The notes under the pieces: model-generated
What the model was told of the DNA's origin: nothing
The model's database searches: none
The model's input: the letters and a program-made list of their open reading frames with translations, nothing else
Shown here: piece after piece, positions 1 through 6,894 of the stretch
How positions within the stretch are numbered: the first letter of the stretch is position 1
Layout: each line of letters starts with the position of its first letter
Program-made: the position numbers and the translations under genes
DNA from: an uncultured Sutterella sp.
GTDB lineage: Bacteria; Pseudomonadota; Gammaproteobacteria; Burkholderiales; Burkholderiaceae_F
Length of the DNA: 7,461 nucleotides
NCBI GenBank assembly: GCA_900553105.1
Contig: USCE01000063.1
Span: forward strand, 1 to 7,461
Direction of reading: 5' to 3'

Positions 1-49
1 ACGAGATAGGCTCCGGTCTCGTGGGCTCGGAGATGTGTATAAGAGACAG
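1..49 (+). other. Nextera/Tn5 sequencing adapter, left end
   Basis: This is library sequence, not genome. Bases 1-7 match the end of the Illumina P7 primer, bases 8-15 (AGGCTCCG) sit where the 8-base i7 index belongs, bases 16-30 are the Nextera read-2 adapter, and bases 31-49 are the 19-bp Tn5 mosaic end. The index read in reverse (CGGAGCCT) matches, from memory, a Nextera XT v2 i7 index. Genomic sequence begins at base 50. The reading frame through the adapter is open, so it adds a spurious start at 21 to the prfA fragment. Confidence 0.98.
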
Positions 50-320
50 TGCCATGAGCGTGTTAATCTCCCGCATTACCGCCAATGAGATTGCCAAACA
101 ACAAGCGCAAGAGGCGAGCACTCGTAAGAGCTTGGTGGGTTCAGGCGATCGCAGTGAACGTATCCGAACCTATAACTACCCCCAAGGACGCGTAACAGAC
201 CACCGCATTAATCTGACTCTTTATAAGCTCGATTTCATCATGGACGGTGATCTGGAAGAGATCATTACGGCGCTCACCACCGAGCACCAAATCGAGCAAT
301 TGGCTAACCTCGGAGAATAA
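50..320 (+). CDS. prfA: Peptide chain release factor 1 (RF1), C-terminal fragment
   Basis: RF1 recognises UAA and UAG in the ribosomal A site and triggers release of the finished protein. Only the last 89 codons (51-317, stop TAA at 318-320) are present. The 5' part, including the codon-recognition domain and the catalytic GGQ loop, lies beyond the contig end. The fragment contains the strongly conserved stretch GSGDRSERIRTYN followed by PQGRVTDHRI and NLTLYKLD, which is typical of the C-terminal part of bacterial class I release factors. The ending (EHQIEQLANLGE) resembles betaproteobacterial RF1. RF1 is favoured over RF2 because of the adjacent prmC and this tail. The gene is truncated by the adapter, not by mutation. 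It sits 4 nt before prmC, its modifying enzyme, a common proteobacterial arrangement. Confidence 0.95.
312..315 (+). promoter_or_regulatory. Ribosome binding site that sets the prmC start
   Basis: GGAG lies inside the last codons of prfA and 9 nt before GTG 325. It supports GTG 325 over the upstream in-frame ATG at 247, which would overlap prfA by 74 bases and add 26 residues with no family counterpart. Confidence 0.7.
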
Positions 321-324
321 AGCT

Positions 325-1143
325 GTGACAACGATCGGTGCGGCTTTGCGAGAAGCTCGGAGCGTCATTGAAACGTTTGACGCCCAAACCTTGCTGGCTT
401 TCGTGCTCGGCAAAAACCGCACCTATCTATATACACACGACACCGATTCGCTTCAAGAAGCAGAGCTCGAACGCTTTCGTGACTATGTCAATCGTTGTCG
501 CTCGGGCGAACCCGTCCCCTACATCACAGGCGTGCAGTACTTCATGGATCGAGCTTACCGCGTCAGTCCTGACGTACTTATCCCACGCTATGACACAGAA
601 ACCTTAATTGAAATTGCCGAAGATATCATCAAAACCCAGGAATGCCGTTCAATTCTCGATTTAGGCACCGGTTCGGGCTGCATTGCTTGTACGCTTGCGC
701 TGGATTTTCCTGAAGTTTGTGTTCGCGCAACCGATATCAGTCAGGATGCACTCAACATCGCTCAAGACAACGCACGTTTACTTCAAGCACATGTCATCTT
801 TTCACACGGCGCCTGGTTTGATGCAGTCAACGCCAATGAATGCTTTGACCTCATCGTCAGCAACCCACCCTATATTCACCCCGATGACGAGCACATGACG
901 GCCCTGACTTTTGAACCCATTGATGCTTTAACCGACCATATTGACGGATTAAGTCACTACAAATGCATTATTGCCAACGCCCCCGCTTACCTTAAAAGCA
1001 AAGGCCACTTAGTATTCGAGCACGGTTGGGACCAGGGCAGTGCTATTCGCGCTTTTTTTGCCAAACTGGGGTTATGGACGAATATCCGTACAGTGAAGGA
1101 TCTCGCCGGCCGAGACCGCGTTACCTTGGCCCAATTATGTTAA
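325..1143 (+). CDS. prmC: Release factor glutamine methyltransferase PrmC (HemK)
   Basis: PrmC uses S-adenosylmethionine to N5-methylate the glutamine of the GGQ motif in RF1 and RF2, which raises termination efficiency; it acts in the cytosol. From GTG 325 the product is 272 residues, close to E. coli PrmC (about 277). The N-terminal helical RF-binding domain (about 1-80) includes the typical DAQTLLAFVLGK (20-30 region) and the linker GEPVPYITGVQYFM. The Rossmann methyltransferase domain carries the AdoMet loop DLGTGSG (112-118), the acidic TDIS (136-139), and the catalytic NPPY motif at 180-183, which binds the glutamine amide. The C-terminus keeps the family DLAGRDRVTL. One oddity is RYDTE at 88-92, where most homologues have RPDTE or RPETE; all catalytic motifs are intact. 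It probably shares a transcript with prfA (4-nt gap). Confidence 0.95.
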   Translation: MTTIGAALREARSVIETFDAQTLLAFVLGKNRTYLYTHDTDSLQEAELERFRDYVNRCRSGEPVPYITGVQYFMDRAYRVSPDVLIPRYDTETLIEIAEDIIKTQECRSILDLGTGSGCIACTLALDFPEVCVRATDISQDALNIAQDNARLLQAHVIFSHGAWFDAVNANECFDLIVSNPPYIHPDDEHMTALTFEPIDALTDHIDGLSHYKCIIANAPAYLKSKGHLVFEHGWDQGSAIRAFFAKLGLWTNIRTVKDLAGRDRVTLAQLC

Positions 1144-1147
1144 CGAC

Positions 1148-1163
1148 ATGACTTTGTCATTTT
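1148..1163 (+). terminator. Weak hairpin after prmC, possible terminator
   Basis: ATGAC (1148-1152), loop TTT, GTCAT (1156-1160) form a perfect 5-bp stem followed by three further T's. The first arm can also pair with AGTCAT downstream (ATGACT/AGTCAT with a 12-nt loop). The stem is short and AT-rich, so this is at best a weak intrinsic terminator for prfA-prmC; termination could instead be Rho-dependent. Confidence 0.2.
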
Positions 1164-1278
1164 CCAGTCATAAAGCCCTTTCACTAGCAACTTTTCCAAT
1201 TTTCTTTTTAATCAGTACGTTACAAGATCCAATTCGGTAATTTCACTCAGACGTTTGATCTCAATAATTCGTCTTTTG

Positions 1279-1296
1279 ACTTCACGAAACTGTCAC
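1279..1296 (+). promoter_or_regulatory. Candidate PhoB box upstream of the binding-protein gene
   Basis: The 18-bp segment reads as half-site ACTTCAC, spacer GAAA, half-site CTGTCAC. Against the E. coli Pho box consensus (two CTGTCA(T/C) repeats 11 bp apart around an A/T-rich 4-mer), I count 13 of 18 matches. The second half-site is exact and the first is poor. TCACGA recurs at 1282-1287 and 1293-1298, so the 11-bp period of a PhoB site is present. An overlapping TTGACT (1276-1281) could act as a -35, but no convincing -10 stands at the right distance. An exact 7-mer half-site is expected by chance in a few percent of regions this size. The site is 117 bp upstream of the start codon. Confidence 0.3.
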
Positions 1297-1362
1297 GACT
1301 TCATTGCAGAGCTGACACATTACTCACTCAAAATACTGCGCAAGTTCTCATACACCTAAATT

Positions 1363-1387
1363 ATCCGATTGTCCTTTGTCATCGGAT
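1363..1387 (+). repeat. 7-bp inverted repeat in the leader of the binding-protein gene
   Basis: ATCCGAT (1363-1369) and ATCGGAT (1381-1387) are perfect reverse complements separated by 11 nt. The dyad ends 14 nt before the GGAG ribosome binding site (1402-1405). It could be an operator for a dimeric repressor or a small mRNA hairpin. No T-run follows, so it is not an intrinsic terminator. Confidence 0.45.
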
Positions 1388-1412
1388 CAGCTTATCTAAG
1401 TGGAGTAATTTC

Positions 1413-2966
1413 ATGACTGCTTTTCGTAAAACTCTTGCGGCTTCCTTATTGGCCTCTTGTGGCTTGATGGCTCAAAGCGCCTGGGCCGGCGCCGATCATA
1501 TGGTGGTAGCCGTTCAACAATTGCCTCCGACTGTTGAGCCACAAGGCGTCAACAATAACGCCATCGACCGTGTAGTAGCCTCTATTTACGAAACATTGAT
1601 TTATGCCGATACGCACACGGGTGAATTAAAACCCGGATTAGCCGAATCTTGGAAGCGCATCTCTCCTGAAACGGTTGAATTCAAACTTCGCCAAGGCGTC
1701 AAATTCCATGACGGCACAGCCTTTACAGCCGATGACGTTGTCTTTTCTTTTGGTCCTGTACGCTTTTCCGGTGAAAAGGCTCCGGGTCGCCCCGCTGCTT
1801 GGGAATTCTTGGGTGGTTTAAAGGAAGTGAAAAAGATCGACGACTATACGGTGCGCGTGACGATGAAAAACGCCGATCCGCTAATCGAACGTCGATTCTC
1901 TGCCCGTATGTCCGAAATCATCTCCGAAGATGGATTTAAGAAAGCTGGTAGTTGGGAAAACTGGGTGAAGCAACCGATCGGTACCGGTCCTTATAAGATT
2001 GACGCCTTTAAAACCGGAAACCGTTTGGAACTCTCCCGCTTTGACGATTACTGGAAAGGCGAGGCTCCCGCTGCGAAGTTAAGCTTTGTGGAAGTCCCGG
2101 AATTATCCGCCCGTGTGGCAGGTCTTCGCTCAGGCGAATTTGACCTCATCACAGAAGTTCCTCCCGATCAAATCAAGCCCCTGTCCTCTGACGGCAAGGT
2201 CGATGTCGTAGGCGGTCCGATTGACAATATTTACGGTTTGGTCTTCGACAGCGTCTCTTCCCAAGTGATGCAAAATAAAAACATTCGTAAGGCTATCCTT
2301 CACGCCATTGACCGCGAATTGTTAGTCAATGCCCTCTTTGCTGGCAAGACGACAACCGCTGACAGCTTCCAATTGAAAACCTTCGGCGATCTTTATGTGC
2401 CTGAACTCAATCAGAAACTCTACAACCCCGAAAAAGCTCGCGAATTGATCAAGGCTTCGGGTTACAAGGGTGAACCCATCGTTTGGCGCATCCAAGCCGG
2501 TTACTACACTTTGGAAATGACGGTCTCTCAAGCCGTGGCCTCCATGCTTAAAGCTGTCGGTCTTAACGTTGAATTGCAGGTGAAAGAAAACTGGACACAA
2601 GTGGAAGCCGCCGGTGCCGACCGCATGATCAATAATGCCTCGTTCTCGGCCTACTTCCCTGATCCTGCCAGCCAACTCTGGCGCCGCATGAAGCCGGGTA
2701 CCTCTTGGGACTCGATGGGCTATATTGCCACAACGAGCGCCGAGTACAAGACCTTTGCCGAACAAGGCAAGATTCTTGAAACCTCGGTTGATGCAGCCGA
2801 ACGTAAAGCCGCTTGGATGAAGATGCTCACGGCCTTTGCCGAAGATCCCCAAGCTTGCCCGCTTTACGCCCTGCCGATGATTTACGGTAAACAAAAGTCC
2901 TTGCAATGGAACCCGGGTACGGAAGGTCGTCTGTACTTCACGGCAGAAACCCTATCCTTTAAATAA
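1413..2966 (+). CDS. Family 5 extracellular solute-binding protein of a peptide/nickel-type ABC importer
   Basis: This is the periplasmic receptor that captures the ligand and delivers it to the permeases encoded downstream. It has 517 residues, typical for DppA/OppA-like proteins. The N-terminus is a signal peptide: positively charged RK at 5-6, hydrophobic core about 8-20, and an AWA|G signal peptidase I site after residue 25. A lipobox-like LASC at 13-16 makes a lipoprotein a lesser alternative. Family hallmarks are AESWKRIS (77-84), then FHDGTAFTADDVVFSF (98-113), and IGTGPYKIDAFK (189-200) with the FDDYWKG that follows. The start is supported by GGAG 7 nt upstream. C16 and C482 are the only cysteines. 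It is the first gene of the probable operon and is followed by a strong terminator, which fits the excess of binding protein usual in such systems. The family binds peptides, glutathione, nickel-chelates, opines and sugars, so the ligand cannot be assigned from sequence; it is not clearly DppA. Confidence 0.93.
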   Translation: MTAFRKTLAASLLASCGLMAQSAWAGADHMVVAVQQLPPTVEPQGVNNNAIDRVVASIYETLIYADTHTGELKPGLAESWKRISPETVEFKLRQGVKFHDGTAFTADDVVFSFGPVRFSGEKAPGRPAAWEFLGGLKEVKKIDDYTVRVTMKNADPLIERRFSARMSEIISEDGFKKAGSWENWVKQPIGTGPYKIDAFKTGNRLELSRFDDYWKGEAPAAKLSFVEVPELSARVAGLRSGEFDLITEVPPDQIKPLSSDGKVDVVGGPIDNIYGLVFDSVSSQVMQNKNIRKAILHAIDRELLVNALFAGKTTTADSFQLKTFGDLYVPELNQKLYNPEKARELIKASGYKGEPIVWRIQAGYYTLEMTVSQAVASMLKAVGLNVELQVKENWTQVEAAGADRMINNASFSAYFPDPASQLWRRMKPGTSWDSMGYIATTSAEYKTFAEQGKILETSVDAAERKAAWMKMLTAFAEDPQACPLYALPMIYGKQKSLQWNPGTEGRLYFTAETLSFK

Positions 2967-2977
2967 TCACTCATATC

Positions 2978-3030
2978 GCTCCCGCTCATAAGGTTCTAGT
3001 TGCGAACCCGACTAAAGCGGGAGCTTTTTT
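2978..3030 (+). terminator. Rho-independent terminator (probable attenuator) between binding protein and ATPase genes
   Basis: GCTCCCGCT (2978-2986) pairs perfectly with AGCGGGAGC (3016-3024) and six T's follow (3025-3030). The 29-nt loop contains a second hairpin, GGTTC (2992-2996) with GAACC (3004-3008). The structure begins 11 nt after the upstream stop codon, and the next gene starts only 4 nt (TTG) or 16 nt (ATG) after the T-run. That leaves no room for a separate promoter after it, so downstream genes most likely depend on read-through. Confidence 0.9.
3019..3023 (+). promoter_or_regulatory. Shine-Dalgarno-like GGGAG inside the terminator 3' arm
   Basis: This is the only purine-rich Shine-Dalgarno-like element before the ATPase gene. 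It is 11 nt from TTG 3035 and 23 nt from ATG 3047. It therefore favours the TTG start, although the spacing is long. Because it is base-paired in the terminator stem, folding of the stem would also hide it from the ribosome. Confidence 0.4.
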
Positions 3031-3034
3031 ACAA

Positions 3035-5116
3035 TTGACGACTCTCATGCAAAAAGAACCCCTTATCAGCATCCGAGACTTGCACGTCAGTTTCGGCTCC
3101 GTTGAAGTTCTCCACGGCATCGACCTGGATATCTGTAGCGGCGTCATTCATGCATTAATTGGTGAATCTGGTTCCGGCAAAAGCGTTCTGGCTCGCTCAA
3201 TTCTGGGGTTGGCCGGTCACAACTGTCGCATTAGCGGCTCAATACGGCTAGGTGATCGTGAACTTTTAACACTGTCTCCTGCTGAATATCGTCGCTTGCG
3301 CGGCGCCGAGATTGCCATGGTTGTACAAGATGCCATGAGCGCATTAAATCCCATGCGCACGATTGGCTATCAGTTAATGGAAACTATCGCTTGCCGCCAT
3401 CCGCTTTATCGCAATCAATCCCCGGCAGCAGTGTTTTCATCAAAAAAACATGACCTGCACGATATTGCTCTCGATTTATTAAAAACCGTCGGTATCACAG
3501 CACCTGAAAAACGCATGGACGCCTACGCACACCAACTCTCCGGCGGTATGCGTCAACGCATCATGATAGCATTGGCACTTGTCGGTGCTCCCAAATTACT
3601 GCTTGCCGACGAACCGACCACCGCTTTGGACGTTGTTGTCCAACGAGAACTGTTACAAGAATTGCGCCAAACGATCAAAGACCTCGGCATGTCAATGCTG
3701 CTCGTCACCCATGATTTGCACTTAGCGCACGACATCGCCGACAAAGTCTCGGTCATGTATGCCGGCTACTTGCTCGAAGAAGGACCGGTCGATAAAGTCT
3801 TACCCAACCCCGCTCACCCCTACACGGAAGGGCTTTTAGAGGCCATGCCCGACATGAGCAGTGTCAAAGGCACTCTGAAACCCATCCCGGGAGAAATTCC
3901 TCCACCGGACAAATTAGGTTCGGGGTGTCCTTTTGCGAGCCGCTGTCACCGAGCCAGCGAACGTTGCCGTTCGACTTTAGATCCGTTAAACCCCGTTGAT
4001 TCCAATTTCGGATGGTTCGCTCGTTGTCGTTTGGCCCACGAGATCGCTACTGAAGAAAAAACGACACAATCGGATCAGTCCACTGCCTTTGATACAGTAG
4101 TCGAAAAAGCCCAAACGGACTTCCCCACGTTAGTTGATGCTCACATCAAACGTCATTGCTATTACACGCGCTCTGGGCTACTTGGTCGCAAAAAGCCTTG
4201 GGACGTGCTTCAGGATATTGAAGTACAGATCGATGCCGGTGAAATCTTGGGATTAGTCGGAGAATCTGGTTGCGGCAAATCTACACTAGCCAAACTGCTG
4301 CTCGGCCATCAAAAACCCACCGAAGGTCTTGTTCGCTTTAAAGACCGGGAAATTCCGGAGCCACGCACTGAGGCTTGGCGCACACAGCGTGCCTCCATGC
4401 AAATGATCTATCAAGATCCGTACGGATGCTTTGATACACGTATACCCGTAATTGAACAAGTGGCAGAACCGCTGATGGTACATCGCCACTTAAGCCATGC
4501 AAATGCCATTGAAACAGCTAAAAATGTTTTAAAAGCCGTCGGCATGCCCGAGCATCACATGAATAAGTTGCCTGTTGTCATGTCAGGCGGCCAACTTCAA
4601 CGTGCTGCCATTGCGCGAGCCGTGGCGTTAAACCCGGCGTTACTCGTTTGTGACGAACCGGTAGCCAGTCTTGACGTTTCCATTCAAGCTCAAGTGCTTG
4701 AACTGCTCTACAACCTCAGAAACGCCAGTCGCATGTCCATGCTTTTTGTCTCGCATAACTTAAACGTCGTGCGTTACATCTGCGATCGTGTCGTTGTCAT
4801 GTACTTGGGCCGCATGGTGGAAATGGGCAATGTTGACGATATCTTCAAATCTCCCAAACACCCCTACACGAAGCTCTTAATGGCCAGTACGCCGGGCGCG
4901 GATGCTTCAATCGTAAAGTTTTACCCCAAAGGCAGCATGCCCAGTCCTATCGATCGCCCTAAAGGATGCGTCTTTGCCAATCGTTGTCCGGTAGCTACCT
5001 CGCGCTGCAAGCTCGAAGTGCCTGAACTCATCAAGGATGACAAGGGTCATGCCTGCGCTTGTTTTGAGAAAGAGGCCTTTGAAAAACTCTCGGCCCGCCA
5101 AGGAGACTTGTCATGA
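3035..5116 (+). CDS. ABC transporter ATPase with two fused nucleotide-binding domains (DppD-DppF type)
   Basis: This cytosolic motor hydrolyses ATP to power the importer. It has 693 residues from TTG 3035 (689 from ATG 3047), combining the roles of separate DppD and DppF subunits as in GsiA or YejF. Domain 1: Walker A GESGSGKS (43-50), Q-loop Q98, signature LSGGMRQ (168-174), Walker B LLLADEP (188-194), switch H226. Domain 2: Walker A GESGCGKS (409-416), Q460, signature MSGGQLQ (516-522, M replacing the usual L), Walker B LLVCDEP (536-542), H574. Both ATP sites look competent. Each half ends in the oligopeptide-transporter C-terminal extension with four cysteines (C298, C304, C311, C331; C645, C651, C658, C674 or C676). 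A linker of about 40 residues (332-370) joins the halves, and domain 1 has a long segment before the signature (about 121-140). The stop overlaps the next start as ATGA. Confidence 0.95.
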   Translation: MTTLMQKEPLISIRDLHVSFGSVEVLHGIDLDICSGVIHALIGESGSGKSVLARSILGLAGHNCRISGSIRLGDRELLTLSPAEYRRLRGAEIAMVVQDAMSALNPMRTIGYQLMETIACRHPLYRNQSPAAVFSSKKHDLHDIALDLLKTVGITAPEKRMDAYAHQLSGGMRQRIMIALALVGAPKLLLADEPTTALDVVVQRELLQELRQTIKDLGMSMLLVTHDLHLAHDIADKVSVMYAGYLLEEGPVDKVLPNPAHPYTEGLLEAMPDMSSVKGTLKPIPGEIPPPDKLGSGCPFASRCHRASERCRSTLDPLNPVDSNFGWFARCRLAHEIATEEKTTQSDQSTAFDTVVEKAQTDFPTLVDAHIKRHCYYTRSGLLGRKKPWDVLQDIEVQIDAGEILGLVGESGCGKSTLAKLLLGHQKPTEGLVRFKDREIPEPRTEAWRTQRASMQMIYQDPYGCFDTRIPVIEQVAEPLMVHRHLSHANAIETAKNVLKAVGMPEHHMNKLPVVMSGGQLQRAAIARAVALNPALLVCDEPVASLDVSIQAQVLELLYNLRNASRMSMLFVSHNLNVVRYICDRVVVMYLGRMVEMGNVDDIFKSPKHPYTKLLMASTPGADASIVKFYPKGSMPSPIDRPKGCVFANRCPVATSRCKLEVPELIKDDKGHACACFEKEAFEKLSARQGDLS

Positions 5117-6036
5117 TTGCGTTGGTTTTACGTATCGTTTTACGCTCGCTCGTGACGCTGTTTTTGCTCACGGCCGTTGTCTTTTTTGCTCTACACCTCA
5201 CAGGGGACCCGGCGCGCATTATGTTGGGTGACGGGGCCGATGCCTCCGCTTTGGCGGCATTCCGAGCCCAATGGGGGTTAGACAAACCGCTGTGGGAACA
5301 ATTTGTCATTTATCTGCAAAAGTTTCTCACGCTGGATATGGGACGAAGCTACCTGACAGGGCTTCCGGTCAAAGACGTTTTCCTAAATGCCTTCTGGCCG
5401 ACGCTTGATTTAATGATCCCGACGGCCATTGTTACGTTACTGATCGGTATTCCGTCTGGCGTCATTGCGGCTTTAAATCGCAACACGGCGATTGACCGCG
5501 GCATGATGTTTATTTCGGTCTTCGGATACGCAGTGCCTAATTTCTTCATGGGCGTACTGCTTTTGTTGATCTTTTCGATTTGGCTCGGATGGCTGCCCTC
5601 TTACGGCAACACGACTGCTTGGCACTACATCATGCCGATCATCACGATGGCCACTTCGGAAGCAGCAATCTTTTCCCGCTATGCCCGCAGTGCGATGATC
5701 GACGCCTTGCGCATGCCTTGTGTGAAAGCGGCTCAAATGCGGGGTCTTCCCAAACGCCGCATCATTTGGTTGCACGCCCTACCCAATGCCATGCTATCGA
5801 TTCTGACCATCATGGGCTTTTTCTTAGGCACGCTCGTGGCCGGCGCCGTTATTACCGAAAACGTCTTTTCGTGGCCTGGCGTTGGCAAGCTTCTCGTGCA
5901 ATCGGTCGCCAACCGTGATATTCCCGTTGTGCAGCTAATCGTCTTAGCAACGGGGGCTTCGCTCATCATTGCGAATTTAACAATGGACCTACTTGCCCTG
6001 GTTGTTAATCCCCGTCTGCGAAAAAGCAACAATTAA
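5113..6036 (+). CDS. ABC transporter permease, DppB/OppB type
   Basis: This is one of the two inner-membrane channel subunits of the importer. At 307 residues it matches the usual DppB length. It has about six hydrophobic segments: near 9-29, 98-122, 131-157, 171-189, 227-248 and 272-298. The long periplasmic loop between the first and second (about 30-97), with WGLDKPLWEQF (54-64) and MGRSYLTG (76-83), is characteristic of the B-type subunit. The cytoplasmic EAA loop that docks on the ATPase runs about 196-226 and ends in the conserved HALPNAM; it has PCVKAA where homologues usually have a YVRTA-like sequence. VFSWPGVGKL (251-260) is a further B-type hallmark. The ATG overlaps the ATPase stop by 4 nt and is preceded by AGGAG (5101-5105) with a 7-nt spacer, so translational coupling is likely. 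Confidence 0.95.
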   Translation: MIALVLRIVLRSLVTLFLLTAVVFFALHLTGDPARIMLGDGADASALAAFRAQWGLDKPLWEQFVIYLQKFLTLDMGRSYLTGLPVKDVFLNAFWPTLDLMIPTAIVTLLIGIPSGVIAALNRNTAIDRGMMFISVFGYAVPNFFMGVLLLLIFSIWLGWLPSYGNTTAWHYIMPIITMATSEAAIFSRYARSAMIDALRMPCVKAAQMRGLPKRRIIWLHALPNAMLSILTIMGFFLGTLVAGAVITENVFSWPGVGKLLVQSVANRDIPVVQLIVLATGASLIIANLTMDLLALVVNPRLRKSNN

Positions 6037-6050
6037 CCCGAGAGATTCAA

Positions 6051-6890
6051 ATGGCTCAATACTCCAATGTCAAAAAGAAGAGTTCCGAACTGCTTGTGAT
6101 CTGCAGTGCCGTCTGCCTCTTCGTGTTTTTCTTCTGCGGTTTGCTAGCCCCCTGGATCGCTCCGTATGACATCGAACAGATGGACTTGGGGGCGCGATTG
6201 CTGATGCCGTTTACAAGCTTGACCCATATTTTCGGCACCGATGAATTGGGACGCGATGTCTTCTCACGTTTAGTGTACTCACTGCGTCTGTCATTCTTGT
6301 TGGCTATTGCCGGTACCATTTTGGGTGCGGTCATCGGAACGGCATTAGGCTTTTTGGCCGCACGCTTCGGCGGTCTTGTCGATGACGTGCTCAATGCTGC
6401 CGTAGACTTTACTGCCTCACTGCCCTTCATTATTTTGGCTTTGACGATTTTGGCCTTCTTGGGCACCAACGTCACCGTCATCATCGTGATCATGGCAGTC
6501 TACGGATGGGACCGTTATGCACGCCTGACAAGAAATCTTGCACGATCGGCCTATACCGAAGGCTATGCCAATGCACTTGAAGGGCTTGGGATTCCCACCT
6601 GGCGCATCGCCATTAAACATATCCTTCCCAACATTGCCTCGGCTTTGGTTGTCAACATGACATTAAACTTCCCGGGCATGATTCTTTTGGAAACCTCTTT
6701 GTCCTTTTTAGGTGTGGGCGTTCAACCGCCGATGAGCTCCTTGGGGACGATGTTGGGTTTCGGTCGTGATTACCTGACAACGGCTTGGTGGATTGCCGTT
6801 ATCCCCGGTGTTGTTATTGTTATGTCGACGCTATCGATGTCGATTTTAGGCGACTATGTTCAACAAAAATTAGAACCACAAGCGAGATAA
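6051..6890 (+). CDS. ABC transporter permease, DppC/OppC type
   Basis: This is the second inner-membrane channel subunit and partners the DppB-type protein. It has 279 residues, slightly shorter than E. coli DppC (about 300), with a short N-terminal cytoplasmic tail before the first membrane segment (14-37). C-type hallmarks are the FGTDELGRDVFSRL region (61-74), the EAA loop YANALEGLGIPTWRIA (172-187) followed by HILPN (190-194), LSFLGVGVQPP (217-227), and the conserved end MSILGDYVQ (263-271). Further hydrophobic segments lie near 78-103, 124-150, 195-220 and 245-266. It starts 14 nt after the dppB-like stop with GAGAG (6040-6044) as ribosome binding site, in the same operon. The DppB/DppC pair shows that the system is an importer of the peptide/nickel class. 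Confidence 0.95.
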   Translation: MAQYSNVKKKSSELLVICSAVCLFVFFFCGLLAPWIAPYDIEQMDLGARLLMPFTSLTHIFGTDELGRDVFSRLVYSLRLSFLLAIAGTILGAVIGTALGFLAARFGGLVDDVLNAAVDFTASLPFIILALTILAFLGTNVTVIIVIMAVYGWDRYARLTRNLARSAYTEGYANALEGLGIPTWRIAIKHILPNIASALVVNMTLNFPGMILLETSLSFLGVGVQPPMSSLGTMLGFGRDYLTTAWWIAVIPGVVIVMSTLSMSILGDYVQQKLEPQAR

Positions 6891-6894
6891 GAAT

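Noticed and set aside
247..324. Longer PrmC reading frame starting at ATG 247
   Set aside because: It overlaps the conserved end of prfA, adds residues foreign to the family, and has no ribosome binding site, whereas GTG 325 has GGAG at 9 nt and begins in line with the family N-terminus.
1300..1400. Sigma-70 promoter for the binding-protein gene (for example CTGACA 1312 with AATACT 1332, or TTGTCC 1369 with TATCTA 1393)
   Set aside because: Spacing (14 nt) or -10 quality (3 of 6) is poor in each pairing, so no promoter is called although one must exist nearby.
2322..2906. 194-codon minus-strand open frame opposite the binding-protein gene
   Set aside because: It lies wholly inside a well-supported gene, resembles no family I know, and is explained by codon bias of the sense gene.
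3442..3454. A7 run in frame as a slippery heptamer (A AAA AAA) in the ATPase gene with a TGA reached at once in the -1 frame
   Set aside because: A -1 shift would give a product cut before the ABC signature of domain 1, with no plausible function. No stimulatory structure was evident and the zero frame is intact across both domains, so it is probably just a lysine-coded run.
6056..6493. 145-codon minus-strand open frame opposite the DppC-type permease
   Set aside because: Its composition (lysine, serine, threonine and methionine rich) is what the complement of a hydrophobic membrane protein gives. There is no ribosome binding site or family resemblance.
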